Counted from the first letter of the stretch, positions 50,040-61,027 are shown. The stretch: DNA of 64,000 nucleotides from Rhynchopus sp. YZ270_cl-10 (GCA_964035575.1 OZ037885.1:1116001-1180000); one strand, 5' to 3'. The notes: generated from the letters alone by a model not told the origin. A program made the numbers and translations.

Positions 50040-50847
50040 CAACTTACCTTCCTTCACCCCCCCCTGTAAGGGCAACCGTAGGTGAAGTAAGGTATAGTAT
50101 TGAAATCGATGTGGGGGGGGAGTAAAGGGTCAATTTTACAAAACCAGATTTTGAGGAAAATTTTAGCCGAAAATGGGCCCCACGTATAAGCAACCGGGCT
50201 CATATTTCTCAAAATTTAAGTGGTCAAAAAATTGTCCAATTTTCGAGATTGACCCCACCACTGCACGGGCGGAGCCCAAAAATGCAAATAAGGACCCTTT
50301 TTAATTTGTTCTCTTGAAATGTGTAATTTCATGTTTTCGCGAAAAAAATTACAACTGATCCTATAAGGGTTGAAGGAAGGTGGTTGAAAACAACAATAAC
50401 AACAAGGACGAGTAATTGCTAAGAAAAAAGCGGGGTGTGCTGTGGAAAACTCCGCGCGATTTTCGAACCACCGTAGCATCCTGGCGATTTGCTGGAGGTG
50501 CTGATGTGCCTGGTGTGATCGATGTGTTGTAGTCTGTGCATTCTGTGTTCCTTCCGCACTGCTCCAACGACGACGACAATGTGGGGAGCCTGTGGACAAA
50601 AACGAGCTGGACCACGCCGAGCCTGCCGAGCCGACGTCCAACAACGCTCTCGAGCGGATGGTGCTGGACGAAGAGGACAGCCCCCCTTCTTGAACGTTTC
50701 AGATGCTGGCGTCCCAGTGGGTCTGGCAGCGTACGAAGAGCGTTAGCATACCTGCAGAAGAGCAGAATGCTGGGCGTGTTGTAGATTATTTCTACAGGAT
50801 GGAGTTCCACATCACACCCCGTTTTTTTTCCGATAGCAATTACTTGT
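50040..50847 (+). repeat. 808-bp tandem duplication, unit 1
   Basis: Consists of 263-bp repeat copy 2 (50040-50302), about 100 bp of A/T-rich sequence, and the long-arm element 50406-50848. Unit 2 follows immediately with only scattered substitutions. Confidence 0.85.
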
Positions 50848-50848
50848 C
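50406..50848. mobile_element. ~443-bp element with ~45-bp terminal inverted repeats, copy 1
   Basis: GACGAGTAATTGCTAAG...GCGGGGTGTGCTGTGGAA at the left is an imperfect inverse of ...TTCCACATCACACCCCG...TAGCAATTACTTGTC at the right. The inside has a short coding-like stretch: one frame reads Cys-rich then acidic (EPVDKNELDHAEP, ending DEEDSPPS). Differences between the two copies in that frame are mostly conservative (D/E, L/I, R/Q). Family unknown. Confidence 0.65.
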
Positions 50849-51655
50849 AACTTACCTTCCTTCACCCCCCCCTGTAAGGGCAACCGTAGGTGAAGTAAGG
50901 TATAGTATTGAAATCGATGTGGGGGGGGAGTAAAGGGTCAATTTTACAAAACCAGATTTTGAGGAAAATTTTAGCCGAAAATGGGCCCCACGTATAAGCA
51001 ACCGGACTCATATTTCTCAAAATTTAAGTGGTCAAAAAATTGTCCAATTTTCGAGATTGACCCCACCACTGCACGGGCGGAGCCCAAAAATGCAAATAAG
51101 GACCCTTTTTAATTTGTTCTCTTGAAATGTGTAATTTCATGTTTTCGCGAAAAAAATAACAACTGATCCTACAAGGGTTGAAGGAAGGTGGTTGAAAACA
51201 ACAATAACAACAAGGACAAGTAATTGCTAAGAAAAAAGCGGGGTGTGCTGTGGAAAACTCTGCGCGATTTTCGAAACCACCGTAGCATCCTGGCGATTTG
51301 CTGGAGGTGCTGATGCGCCTGGTGTGATCGATGTGTTGTAGTCTGTGCATTCTGTGTTCCTTCCGCACTGCTCCAACGACGACGACAATGTGGGGAGCCT
51401 GTGGACAAAAACGAGCTGGAACACGCCGAGCCTGCCGAGCGGGCGTCCAACAACGCTATCGAGCAGATGGTGCTGGAAGAAGAGGACAGCCCCCCTTCTT
51501 GAACGTTTCAGATGCTGGCGTCCCAGTGGGTCTGGCAGCGTACGAAGAGCGTTAGAATACCTGCAGAAGAGCAGAATGCTGGGCGTGTTGTAGATTATTT
51601 CTACAGGATGGAGTTCCACATCACACCCCGTTTTTTTTCCGATAGCAATTACTTG
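50848..51655 (+). repeat. 808-bp tandem duplication, unit 2
   Basis: 263-bp repeat copy 3 (50848-51110) followed by the second long-arm element (about 51215-51655). Ends at TAGCAATTACTTG, after which a T tract begins. Confidence 0.85.
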
Positions 51656-52006
51656 TTTTTTTTTTTGAATTGACCCCACGCTCACTAGCTCATCGCACTG
51701 AACATGCGATGAGCCCAAAAAGCAAATGGTATTTTCAAGCCCCCCCTTTTTTTACTCACACTTTGTGAGCGGAAAATGTCACGTCGTTCACCCCCAACCG
51801 TGCTCCGCAGCACCACCACCCCAAGGAGAGATAGTTTATGTAGAAGCGTCAACGCATCAAACAACAAGAAAGGGGGTGAGGAAACGACAAGGTGACAGTT
51901 TTTTTTTTTTTGTGTCTAGGGACCTCCCCTGAGTTGGGGACACAAAAAACCCCACATGGACTTTTTATGCCCGCATGCATGCTGCTGGCTCGCAACAACA
52001 AAAAAA

Positions 52007-52067
52007 AAGTTTATAGTGGAGCACACTCTAGGGTGGCTACACTAATACAACCAAGTTTTCAAAGTTT
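52007..52067 (+). repeat. Dispersed repeat (TTTATAGTGGAG family), copy 2
   Basis: Same order of segments as 34466-34527: TTTATAGTGGAG, GGGTG, CTACACTAATAC, ACCAAGTTTTCA. Confidence 0.65.
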
Positions 52068-52175
52068 GATTTTTCCTTTGTGCGTGTTTATGAGATATTT
52101 TTCCTTCCTCCTTGCATGACATAGGTACCGTACCAACTAAAACAATAAGACGAACTGTGGAGAGTCTATTGTCTA

Positions 52176-52328
52176 GTTTCGAGTGCGAAAAACGTTTCCC
52201 CATGTATGGCACGGGAAACAATATGACAAAACAGGTGCAGTGGTTCCGTGCATATCATAGAACCTGGCACTCTGTGTGTCTCCCAAAAAAACCAAAAGCG
52301 TTATGTGCGAAGTTAGGAAAAATATAAT
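52176..52328 (+). repeat. Dispersed repeat, copy 2 (partner at 17580-17732)
   Basis: See 17580-17732. The two copies are about 35 kb apart in the same orientation, outside any gene. Confidence 0.7.
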
Positions 52329-52439
52329 CTACCCTATTCTGCTGTAAGGGGGCATGCATAGAAGGACCATGGTGTTGTGTCACCCAAGGCCCCCCTCCCT
52401 CTATTGTGGCACAATATTCCACAACGGTGAAGTAACGGG

Positions 52440-52510
52440 TGTTACATGTGGTGTTTCAAGTAACTTTTGTTACATGTAACATTACATGTATCACATGTAA
52501 CGTTGCATGG
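52440..52510. repeat. Cluster of TTACATGTAA palindromes
   Basis: GTTACATGT, GTTACATGTAAC, ATTACATGTAT and CACATGTAACG follow within 70 bp. Each contains ACATGT, and the central 12 bases are a perfect palindrome. No equivalent in spacer B-C. Confidence 0.6.
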
Positions 52511-53312
52511 AAGTACGCAGGAGCCACATCCGTCTTTCGATAGTGGTAACGATATGTGTGCGAGGGCCACATTCGTACTTTAAGTTTTTTTAAGGTACAC
52601 TCTCGACGAGAGGGCTTTTATGTATGACAAGGTCAACTTATTTTTTTTTTGTACGAGTGCACACTCCGTCGTGGAAAATGAAATCAGTGTAATGAGTGTT
52701 CTTCAGTTGTCATGAGTCTTGCTGTTCCCCCTTCCCCCTTTTTGTGCTCCATCCTCCCTGACGATTCCTCCCTGTCCTTGAAGGTTTTCGGATGGATGCG
52801 ACCAACAAAACAACAGACGACTTATGAAAAATGAGAAGGGTGCTTTCAAGGGCAAGGCTGATCTTTGCTTGGGGGTTTCCGCAAAATTTCAGATTCTTGC
52901 TTTTGCTTTATTCCTGGATTTCCAGTGCGTTGAACCTAACAAAAGAGACATATCTCCGTCTTTTTCGTTTCTCGCTTCCGCACAACATGGATTTTCTTAA
53001 CTTCTCCCTTTTTTAAAAAAGGTGACTTTTTTCTTTTCTTTTCTTTTCTTTCTCCTCTCTATACCTCCAGTAGAATGCTCCATCTTAGTTAAATAAATGC
53101 GTGAAAATCACACCACTCGTTAACTACGCGCACCTATGTTTTTCTTTCTTCGAAAAGAAAACGTTTTTTTTCTTTTGTTGTGTCACTTGGCTCCGAGAAA
53201 GCGAAGTTTCATAATCTGATCTTCCTCCCCCACTTCATTTACAAACCTGCACCACGTATGATCACAGTATGCTGGGATCCTTTTCTTTGTGGGTATTTTT
53301 GTGTTTTTATTT

Positions 53313-53345
53313 AGGTGACCAAATCTCAGAGACTTGGACTTCATC
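53313..53345 (+). repeat. Dispersed hairpin element (CCAA/TTGG variant)
   Basis: GGTGACCAAATCTCAGAGAC-TTGG: CCAA pairs with TTGG and TCTC with GAGA. The family's T-A pair is replaced by C-G on both sides. Also at 61028-61060. Confidence 0.65.
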
Positions 53346-53679
53346 TCTTGATTTTAGTTTATTTTGCTTCTTCCAAAGATTTTCCCCCATTTTGCGTCAG
53401 TCGATAGTGGTTTTGGTGCAAATAAATAATGGCAACACAACAACCGTTTGATAACCCGCTCCCTTTTCATGCTACTCTTGTCATTGTGGTGTTTACGGTA
53501 CAAAGAGGGCCTTTTGTGGGTTCAGCTTCCACTACATTCGGCAGATGATCATGTTTCCCTTGGTGGAGTGCTTTGTTAGGTAGTAGACAGCCTGCTGTCT
53601 TGATGTACAGTGTTCTGCTTGTGTTCACTGTGTTGCGGATGACATGATGTATTTGCTCCGCGATAACGAATGTGATCAA

Positions 53680-53727
53680 AGGTGACTAAACACAGAGAGG
53701 CTTAGGATCATCTTATAAACTTTTCTC
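53680..53727 (+). repeat. Dispersed hairpin element upstream of gene B
   Basis: CTAAAC/GCTTAG with one mismatch, tail GATCATCTTATAAACTTTTC. About 80 bp before the B start. The matching place before gene C has different sequence. Confidence 0.7.
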
Positions 53728-53808
53728 GCAGATTTGATATCAACTATATCTCACACACCCTCCAGCGCCTGTCAACGTTCGTGCAACACACATTACACAC
53801 CCCACCCC

Positions 53809-56800
53809 ATGCATGGTGTCGTCTGTGTCCTTGCAGCCTTCATATGCCAAGCGTACGCTGCCACAGTCGCAGTGCGCATCTCAACCAGCAACACCAACGG
53901 TGCTGGTGGCGGCAGCATGGAGGTGCGTGCCTACAACAAAGTGGGTGCATCCTGCTTGATCGTGACACGTTCGTTCCCTCGGGGTGAGACTGGAGCAGTG
54001 TTTCCGCAGACGTGTTCGTTTGGTGATGCAGATGTGTGGAGGATCGAGGTGCACGCTCTCACCAGTGATGGGTGGCGTGCAAGAACGATTGAAATAAATG
54101 ACGGCAGTGGTTGGGCGGTGTGGTGGAACGATTTCTCCCAAGGTCCAGAAACATGGGTGGACACCAGTTACGCATTGATGACCACACTGAACTGGTACAA
54201 ACCCGAGCGTGTGACAGTGCTCTTTTACTCAGGTATGTCTGAATCCCCAAACAACAAAACACACCACCACACACAGGTTTGTCAGACTGTTCGGGCTACC
54301 GCGAGATGGAAGTGACGTCAGACGTGTACGTGGGGAACCCTCAGGTGACGTGCTTCCTGAGGGTGGCCGGACCGACGAAGGCAGGACAGGTTGTGGAGGC
54401 ATCGAACACATGTGCGTTTCCTGCGTCGGACGTGCTTGGTGCGACAGCGAAGGCGTGGTCAGCAGCGGGGTGGGATGTGCAGAAGGTGGAGCTGCTTGTG
54501 GGGTCGACGTGGGAGCAGCTGTTTGTGGGGGGAACGACGGCAGCGTACTGGGTGGACACAGACGGGCCGGACACACCTTATGCACAGTCAGTGTTTTGGG
54601 AGCACGCACTGCCCAAGGTGTTCCTGCCGCCAGACACGACGTCAGCCTCAGGTGTCTTCCGTTTCACAACAGGCTCTGGTGTTGGGGACGAGACTGTGGA
54701 AAGTATTGCGGTGGAGGTGACGGACACTGCTGGTGTGGTGTGCACGTTGACGCCAATCGCCCCTTCTGTGAAGGGAGGCGTGATTGTGGTGGCAAACACG
54801 TGTCCTGTGGCGATGGCGGACATTGCGTACCTGACGCTGACTGCACCAGGTGTGGACAGGTGGGGTCTTGTGTCTGTGGAGGTGTACGAGACGAGGACAC
54901 TTTCGGGTGTGACTGCACCCCGTTGGATGCAATGGGTTGCACGTGACTTGGACCAACGGTTTTACATCGAGGACACGACAGTGGACAGAGTGTCGCACTG
55001 GTACAGACAGTACGAGGTTGTTGTCGGCACCACACACCCTGACACTATTGCAGGGTTCAGTGCACATGCAATGGACATAGCTGTGACATCACCAGAAGGC
55101 TACACCTGCTCTGGGGGACTTGAGCTTGTTCCACCAGCAAATCTTGACATCCACGTTGCGGTGTTGTGTCCATTTCCTCCTGAGCGTGTGTCCTCTGTGA
55201 CAGTGACTCCTGAGCTGGCAACTGATGACTGGCATGTAGACACACTTGACATAATCAGTGCAGTGCCGACACTGATCGGGTACACTGGTGGTCAAAGAGA
55301 TGCAGATGTGACTGTCGCAACCACTTGGGTGTTCTCTGTGACAGAGGCGCCGCCTACTCCTGCACCTGCCACACTTGCGCCAGTCACACCTGCACCTACT
55401 CCCTCACCTCCAACACCATCGCCACCCACACCAGCACCTCTCACACCATCACCCCCGACGCCTTCGCCATTAACACCGTCGCCTCCAACACCGGCACCAC
55501 AGACCCCAGCACCGTCCACACCCTCGCCGCCAACACAGCCACCCGCAACTTCGTCCCCGCCAACACCGTCACCTGTCACCCCTGCCCCATCCACACCCAC
55601 ACCACCAACACCAGCCCCATTGACGCCCTCACCGACCACACTTGCACCAGCAACACTTTCCCCTCCCACACCTGCGCCTTCAACACCCTCACCGCCACAA
55701 CCACCCGCAACTTCGTCCCCACCAACACCGTCACCTGTCACCCCTGCCCCATCCACACCCGCACCGCCAACACCAGCTCCATCGACGCCCTCACCGACCA
55801 CACTCGCACCAGCAACACTTTCCCCTCCCACTCCGTCTCCATCAACACCTTCACCACCCACGGAAGCACCACCAACGCTTACACCTGCAACACCTGTCCC
55901 TGATACTTCTTCGCCAACGTCTGCACCCGTAACTTCTGTGCCAACAACAAACGCACCGGAGACAACGGTACCTGTAATGATCACAGCTGCGCCAGAAACA
56001 CCATCACCCGAGACGAGTGCACCTCTCACTCCTCCACCCGTTACTGCCGCACCTCTGACATCTGCCCCTGCAACTGCTTCACCGCCAACCTCTGTGCCTG
56101 TAACGCCTGCTCCTGTCACTGTTGCACCAATAACAGAAGTACCAGCCACAGCAGCACCTGTTACATCATCCCCCGTCACAGCTTCGCCGCCAACACCAGC
56201 ATCCACAACTCCTGCACCCGATACTATTGCACCTGCCACATTTGCTCCAGCAACAGATGCACCTGCAACAACTGCACCCGTAACGCTTGCTCCCTTTACA
56301 CCTGCACCGGGAACAGTTCCACCGCCAACGCCAGCACCAGTAACATTTGCTCCAGAGACTGTGTCACCGACAACGCTTGTTCCTGCGACTCTTGTACCTG
56401 AATCACGTGCACCTGTCACTGCTTCTCCCGTGGCACCTGCAGGCACAGCGTCACCTGGCAGTGTTTCTCCGACTTTGGAACCTGCTAGTGTTGCTTCGAC
56501 TTCTGCACCTACTACAGCTGTGCCGAGGAGCCGCACTCCATACACATTTGTGCCCTTCACAGGGAGACCTTCGTCAGCGCCCATGAAGCCTATCTTCCCC
56601 ACTGCCTCGCCCACGACACCGTTGCCAACAGACTCGCGCACTGTGCACACGCAGACGCCAGTGACCCCAGCGCGCACTGTGCACGCAGCACCCCCATCAC
56701 AAGAGCCACCTGTACTCTCAGAAGAAGCTCCAAGCAGCACCTATGAAGAAGACGCCAACTCTCTACACACCATCTCAGCTGCTGCAGCAGCCGTGGCACT

Positions 56801-58088
56801 TCTTGGTTCAGCCCAAGGTGGTGCAGGTGCCATGAAGCTGGTGATTGTGAGCATCCCATGCTTGTACGGAGAGAACAGCGCAAAACGGTTCCCACGTGCA
56901 CTGAACCCAATCGGAATGACTTTGGACGGGTCTGAGTCCCTTGGGGCACTTGCAGGGAACACAGCACTGATGTTTGGGTGTGTGTTCCTGTCGCTTCTGC
57001 TGCTGCAACTGGCAAAGACGTGTGGGAAGCACTTCTTCACCACATCATCCTTGGCAAACCTCGACACACAAGGCTTCCTGCGTCTGCCGTCAGCACCACT
57101 GCTGCTGTTCCAGCTGCTGTACCAGTCAATTGCGTTTTCTGCGATGAACCTTTCCCTGCAACCACGCCACCCACACGAAGCCGTTGTGGGAGTTGTGGCT
57201 GTGCTCCTGTGTCTGTGTGTGCCTGTGTTGACACTTCGGAAGGTGGTGTCTGGGATGAAGGAGGGCTTTGGGGTGTACGCGACTGCGAAGGAACGGACGA
57301 GCACAGCACTCGTGTTCGCCATCGGGAAGGGTGAGTGGGTCAACACAAACGCAACGCAGCTCTTCGTGCAGCGCTACTCATCGGTGATGCGCACCTTTGC
57401 ACAGAAGACGTACTGGTTCTTCTTCCTTGAGCTTGCTGCGGCCTTCACGCTTGCTGCGATCCAAAGTGTTGAGCCTCTTCGCATGTTTGGGTGCGGTCAT
57501 ATGAAGGCGTTTTCAGCGCTTGTTCTTTTTGTGATGATGGCGTTGGAGGTGGCCCTTTCGCCACACTGCCGCTTCCGTGACTCTGTTGCGGGTGTTCTGC
57601 TGAATGGGACACTGTGCGCTGCTGCGGTGCTGATGGCGGTGGCTTACTACCACGAGGACGAGGAGTTCTGGACTGTGGGGCTGGCTGTGAAGCTTATGTA
57701 CCTCTTCGTGAGTGTCCTTGTCATCAAGATCTGTGCAGACTTGCTCACGGAGCTGTACATCTACTGCAGCGGACGTCGCACTGCGCTGCAGGAGGGTGTG
57801 CTGTGGGGGCAGACAGGCGACGAGAATACAGACGTGTCTGAGTCGTGCCCCACACCCGATGCTGAGGCAATCGCATTCGGACGCTGCCAGACAACGACCA
57901 TCCCAAACTCAGCACGCTCTGCAGTCAGCCTGCTGAGCTGCACTTCGAACGACTCACTAATGCTGGCAAGCCAGGTCCTCCTGCTCCCCTCAGGCAGAGG
58001 ATGCAGGGCAGCATCGGGAGGCGCTTTGGAGGGTGTGTCCGGCAGTGGAACAAGTAGCAACTCGCTGTCCCCAGTTCGCTACTACTAA
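53809..58088 (+). CDS. B: mucin-stalked multi-pass surface protein, spliced
   Basis: Exons 53809-54232 and 54277-58088, 1411 aa, intact. Same layout as A: signal peptide, four Cys-pair modules, Thr/Pro stalk (about 499-962), seven or eight hydrophobic helices (about 972-1309) and a cytoplasmic tail. Nearly identical to A over most of its length. It differs in discrete blocks: module 2/3 border (TGSGVGDETVESIAVEV here, TGTNFRDDTREIIAVEV in A), end of module 3 (RFYIEDTTVDRVSHWYRQ here, RFYIFDSRTYSVTHWYRQ in A), the start of the stalk (TEAPPTPAPATLAPVTPAP) and the tail (one SCPTPDAEAI segment instead of two). The first two blocks agree with C. Confidence 0.82.
54233..54276 (+). other. Ultrashort intron in gene B (44 nt)
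   Basis: GTATGT donor, CACACACAG acceptor, same phase and place as in A. It differs from the A intron by small changes in an ACAACAAAACACACC stretch. Confidence 0.87.
55350..56740 (+). repeat. Thr/Pro mucin-type repeat region of B
   Basis: Encodes TPAP, TPSPP and TLAP units. The 5' part differs in unit number and order from A, while the 3' two thirds match it closely. Confidence 0.85.
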
Positions 58089-58530
58089 AGGTGGTGTGTT
58101 GGCGACTGTTCACAGGTTTTGCACTAAGAAACCTTGCGTCTTGTTTACACCCCACTTCTTGCGTTTCTCACCAACGGCTGTCTCAGTGACGTAGTGAGGT
58201 CCATTTAACTTTTTGTTGCTCATGTATTTTGTGTTTCGTATTATTTACATGCAGTGCCATTAAATAACCCAACCAAAAAATGCTTTTTTTGTGCATATTT
58301 GCAAATGCCCGCAGCCAGCTGAGGGCATTTGCACCGTTTCCACTTCAGTTATTTTACACAAAATACCGTTAATTTCACGGGGGAAAAGAGGTATTTTCAC
58401 AGAACGAAAAATGTTTGGTCCTATCTCTTGCACAGCAGTCAAGGGTATGTTCTTCCACCAGCTTTTAACGCATAGTGTTTCTTTACTAGTTTCCTTACTT
58501 TCTTTAGTGTTTTCTCTCTCTTTCTTGATC

Positions 58531-58918
58531 TATGTGTATCCCCCCCTCAGTGATCCCCCCCTGGCATACTTAGAAGGCGAATACGTATAATAGTATTCCC
58601 CCCACATTCCCCGCCCAGTGAACCGTTCCGGGACCTCCGCATAGGGCCCGCGACTCCCTAGTAAACCAGTGTCCCAAAAACTATTTTTTCAATATTTGTG
58701 ACACTTCTGGGCATCTCCGAGTGGACACCACCCCCAGAATAGGCCTGGGGCACCCTGTGGGGCGAAATTTCACCAGTTACCCACCCCAGAATACGAAAAA
58801 ATGCCCGGATCCCCGCATTGGCGTCTGTTTCTCAAGAGTTTTGGTTGTGTTGTTCTACTCTTGTGGGTTGCCGTGACACGGAAGCGCCTCCCCATTTACT
58901 ACGTATATAGGGGGGAAT
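58531..58918. mobile_element. ~390-bp insertion with GTATACCCCCC-type ends
   Basis: GTGTATCCCCCC (about 58529-58540) and GGGGGGAATATAC (about 58910-58922) are inverted. The segment is absent from spacer A-B, which reads directly from CGCATAGTTTTG to TTTTTGTGTTTTC. The inside has ATCCCCCCCT repeats and further C-rich runs, like the element at 16600-16880, so the two may be related. Confidence 0.55.
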
Positions 58919-59200
58919 ATACAGGCAGCACGCCCTTTTTTTGTTTTTGTGTTTCCTTTACAAAAAAAAAGACACTGCGTACACAACGTATATTTGTCTG
59001 TATCCACTCTTTCCAAGCTTTTAAAGATGCGTATGGCACGCGAGGCATATTCATCTTTCAGTTTTTCTTTTCTCTGTTAGAAGCAGCGTGTCAAGGAGTC
59101 ATCCAAGACCTGCTGCCTCTCCCCTGCCTTCCCCTGCCTCCCTCCGCCCGCCCCTTTCAATTTTGCGTGCAACGGAACATATTGAACAGCGAAGTCCTTT

Positions 59201-59306
59201 TACTGTAATCGTAATAATGTTCGACCGTAAAAAAGGTCGAACTTCCAGAAAAAAATCCTGAAAAGGTCGAACATCAGTACAGTCGACAATTTTTCCGAGT
59301 ACGGTA
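59201..59306. mobile_element. 106-bp inverted-repeat element, insertion in spacer B-C
   Basis: Starts TACTGTA, ends TACGGTA. Inside, TTCGACC/GGTCGAA form a 7-bp perfect stem around GTAAAAAA, and a second GGTCGAA follows. Spacer A-B at about 48467 reads CCTTTTATTATGATTT without it. Related in sequence and design to 48528-48623, but inserted at a different point. Confidence 0.75.
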
Positions 59307-59536
59307 TTATGATTTACCACACTGCCCCCCTCTCTTAAGACCTGGGACAGACATTATGCCGTTATGTTTGGATATTACTTGAAGTGCTGTTAAAATACAG
59401 AGGTTGACTTATCTTCATTGTACATCATCTTGCGTATTGTGTCTCGAACAGAAGCTGCACAAAAATATGCCTCTGCATTCTGAATAATGGAACAACAATG
59501 AAGAAGGGTGGGGGGGGAAAAACGAGATTTTTTTTT

Positions 59537-59585
59537 AAGGTGACTAAGCACGAGAGGCTTAGGATCATCTTATAAACTTTTCTTT
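59537..59585 (+). repeat. Dispersed hairpin element (type copy), present only in spacer B-C
   Basis: AAGGTGACTAAGC, loop ACGAGAG, GCTTAGGATCATCTTATAAAC then TTTTC and a T tract. Stem CTAAGC (59544-59549)/GCTTAG (59557-59562). Spacer A-B at the matching place (about 48793-48815) lacks it. Confidence 0.8.
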
Positions 59586-59907
59586 TTTTTCCTTCTGGCC
59601 CCTAATCTGTTTCGCCGAATGTAATGCCGGGTGTATTGTATTTAACTTCCCATTAACCCCCTCACCCCTACCCATCGTTTCAAAGGTGTACCTTTGCAAA
59701 AAATTTGCTCATTTTTTTCTTTATTTGCTTTGCTTTGTTTGCTGAATTATTTTCGCGGCAAGGCCCTTCCACCCTCGTCAGTTCTTGTGCACTTCTTTTT
59801 TGTTTGCACTATAGGGACTTTCGTTTCTATTGTTGCATCAATACATTTGCATGGCAACCACGTTGTTGCAACTGTTTTGATCCATTTCTTTCATACATTT
59901 CTTCCGA

Positions 59908-59950
59908 AGGTGACTAAGTTGACGCTTGGGTTCACCAACCTTTCTTCATT
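59908..59950 (+). repeat. Dispersed hairpin element (CTAAG/CTTGG)
   Basis: Duplicate of the 49122-49170 copy: CTAAG (59914-59918)/CTTGG (59925-59929), with a small deletion in the tail. Confidence 0.65.
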
Positions 59951-60206
59951 CCCTTTTGTTCGTAACTATTTTGTGTGCTGCGTTAAAATTTAAACAATAC
60001 TCGTATGTAAACAACAGCTGTGTGAGGGAGGTTTTTACAGGTTTTTGTTTTGTTTGTTTTGTGCTTACTATCCACACTCGGTGAGGTGTTTGCACTTTTT
60101 CCCCCGCAATCTTTTTTGTTTGTTTGTTTTAGATGTGTATGTGTATGAGGCATATTCATCTTTAAACCTTTCTTTTTTTCCATCTTTCGATTGAAAATAA
60201 TATCTT

Positions 60207-60289
60207 AATTGGTGTGGCCCGTTTTGCGGTTTTGGATGGCCCAAGAATGGCCCAAAAGTGGTTTAAATCGATGGGCGGGCCACACCATT
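60207..60289. mobile_element. ~83-bp element with GGTGTGGCCCG arms and TTAAT target duplication
   Basis: GGTGTGGCCCG (60211-60221) and CGGGCCACACC (60276-60286) are perfect inverses. TTAAT flanks both sides. A related segment at 31597-31633 (CATCTTTCGATTGAAAA, then ATATCTTAATCAT) has the single uninterrupted TTAAT, i.e. an empty site. TTAA-type targets are used by piggyBac and Kolobok elements. No coding. Confidence 0.75.
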
Positions 60290-61027
60290 AATCATTTTTT
60301 CGTGCGATTTCATCCTATCCCTCATAGAGGTTGTCATAGAAGGGAAAATTGTAATGGCCTGCGGCGCGCGAGGTGTGACCATCACAATCCGTCGTGGAAA
60401 ATGAAATCAGTGTAATGAGTGTTCTTCAGATGTCATGAGTCTTGCTGTTCCCCCTTCCCCCTTTTTTTTGCTCCACCCTCCTGTAGTTGAAGGTTTTCGG
60501 ATGGATGCAAAACAACAGACGACTTATGAAAAATGAGAAGGGTGCTTTCAAGGGCAAGGCTGATCTTTGCTTGGGGGTTTCCGCAAAATTTCATGTTCTT
60601 GTTTTTGCTTTATTCCTGGATTTCCAGTGCGTTGAACCTAACAAAAGAGGCACGTCTCCGTCTTTTTCGTTTCTCGCTTCCGTACAATATGGATTTTCTT
60701 AACTTCTCCCTTTTTTTAAAAAGGTGACTTTTTTCTTTTCTTTTCTTTTCTTTTCTTTATTCTTTCTCTCCTCTATACCTCCAGTAGAATGCTACATCTT
60801 AGTTAATTAAATGCGCGAAAATCACACAACTCGTTGTCTACACGCAACTATGTTTTTTCTTTTTTCGAAAAGAAAACGTTTATTTTATTATTGTGTCACT
60901 CTTGGCTCCGAGAAAGCAAAATTTCATAATCTGATCTTTCTACCCCACTTCATTTACAAACCTGCACCATGTATGATCACAGTACGCTGGGATCCTTTTC
61001 TTTGTAGGTATTTTTGTGTTTTTATTT

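Larger units (their letters stand above)
47569..53808. other. Spacer A-B, partly duplicated in spacer B-C
   Basis: No gene recognised. Collinear with 58089-61394 in stretches (47950-48530, 48625-49190, 52660-53520), interrupted by insertions in one spacer or the other. Extra here: about 230 bp at 47690-47920 including a hairpin element, the 96-bp element at 48528-48623, and about 3 kb at 49450-52650 containing the 808-bp tandem duplication. Confidence 0.7.
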
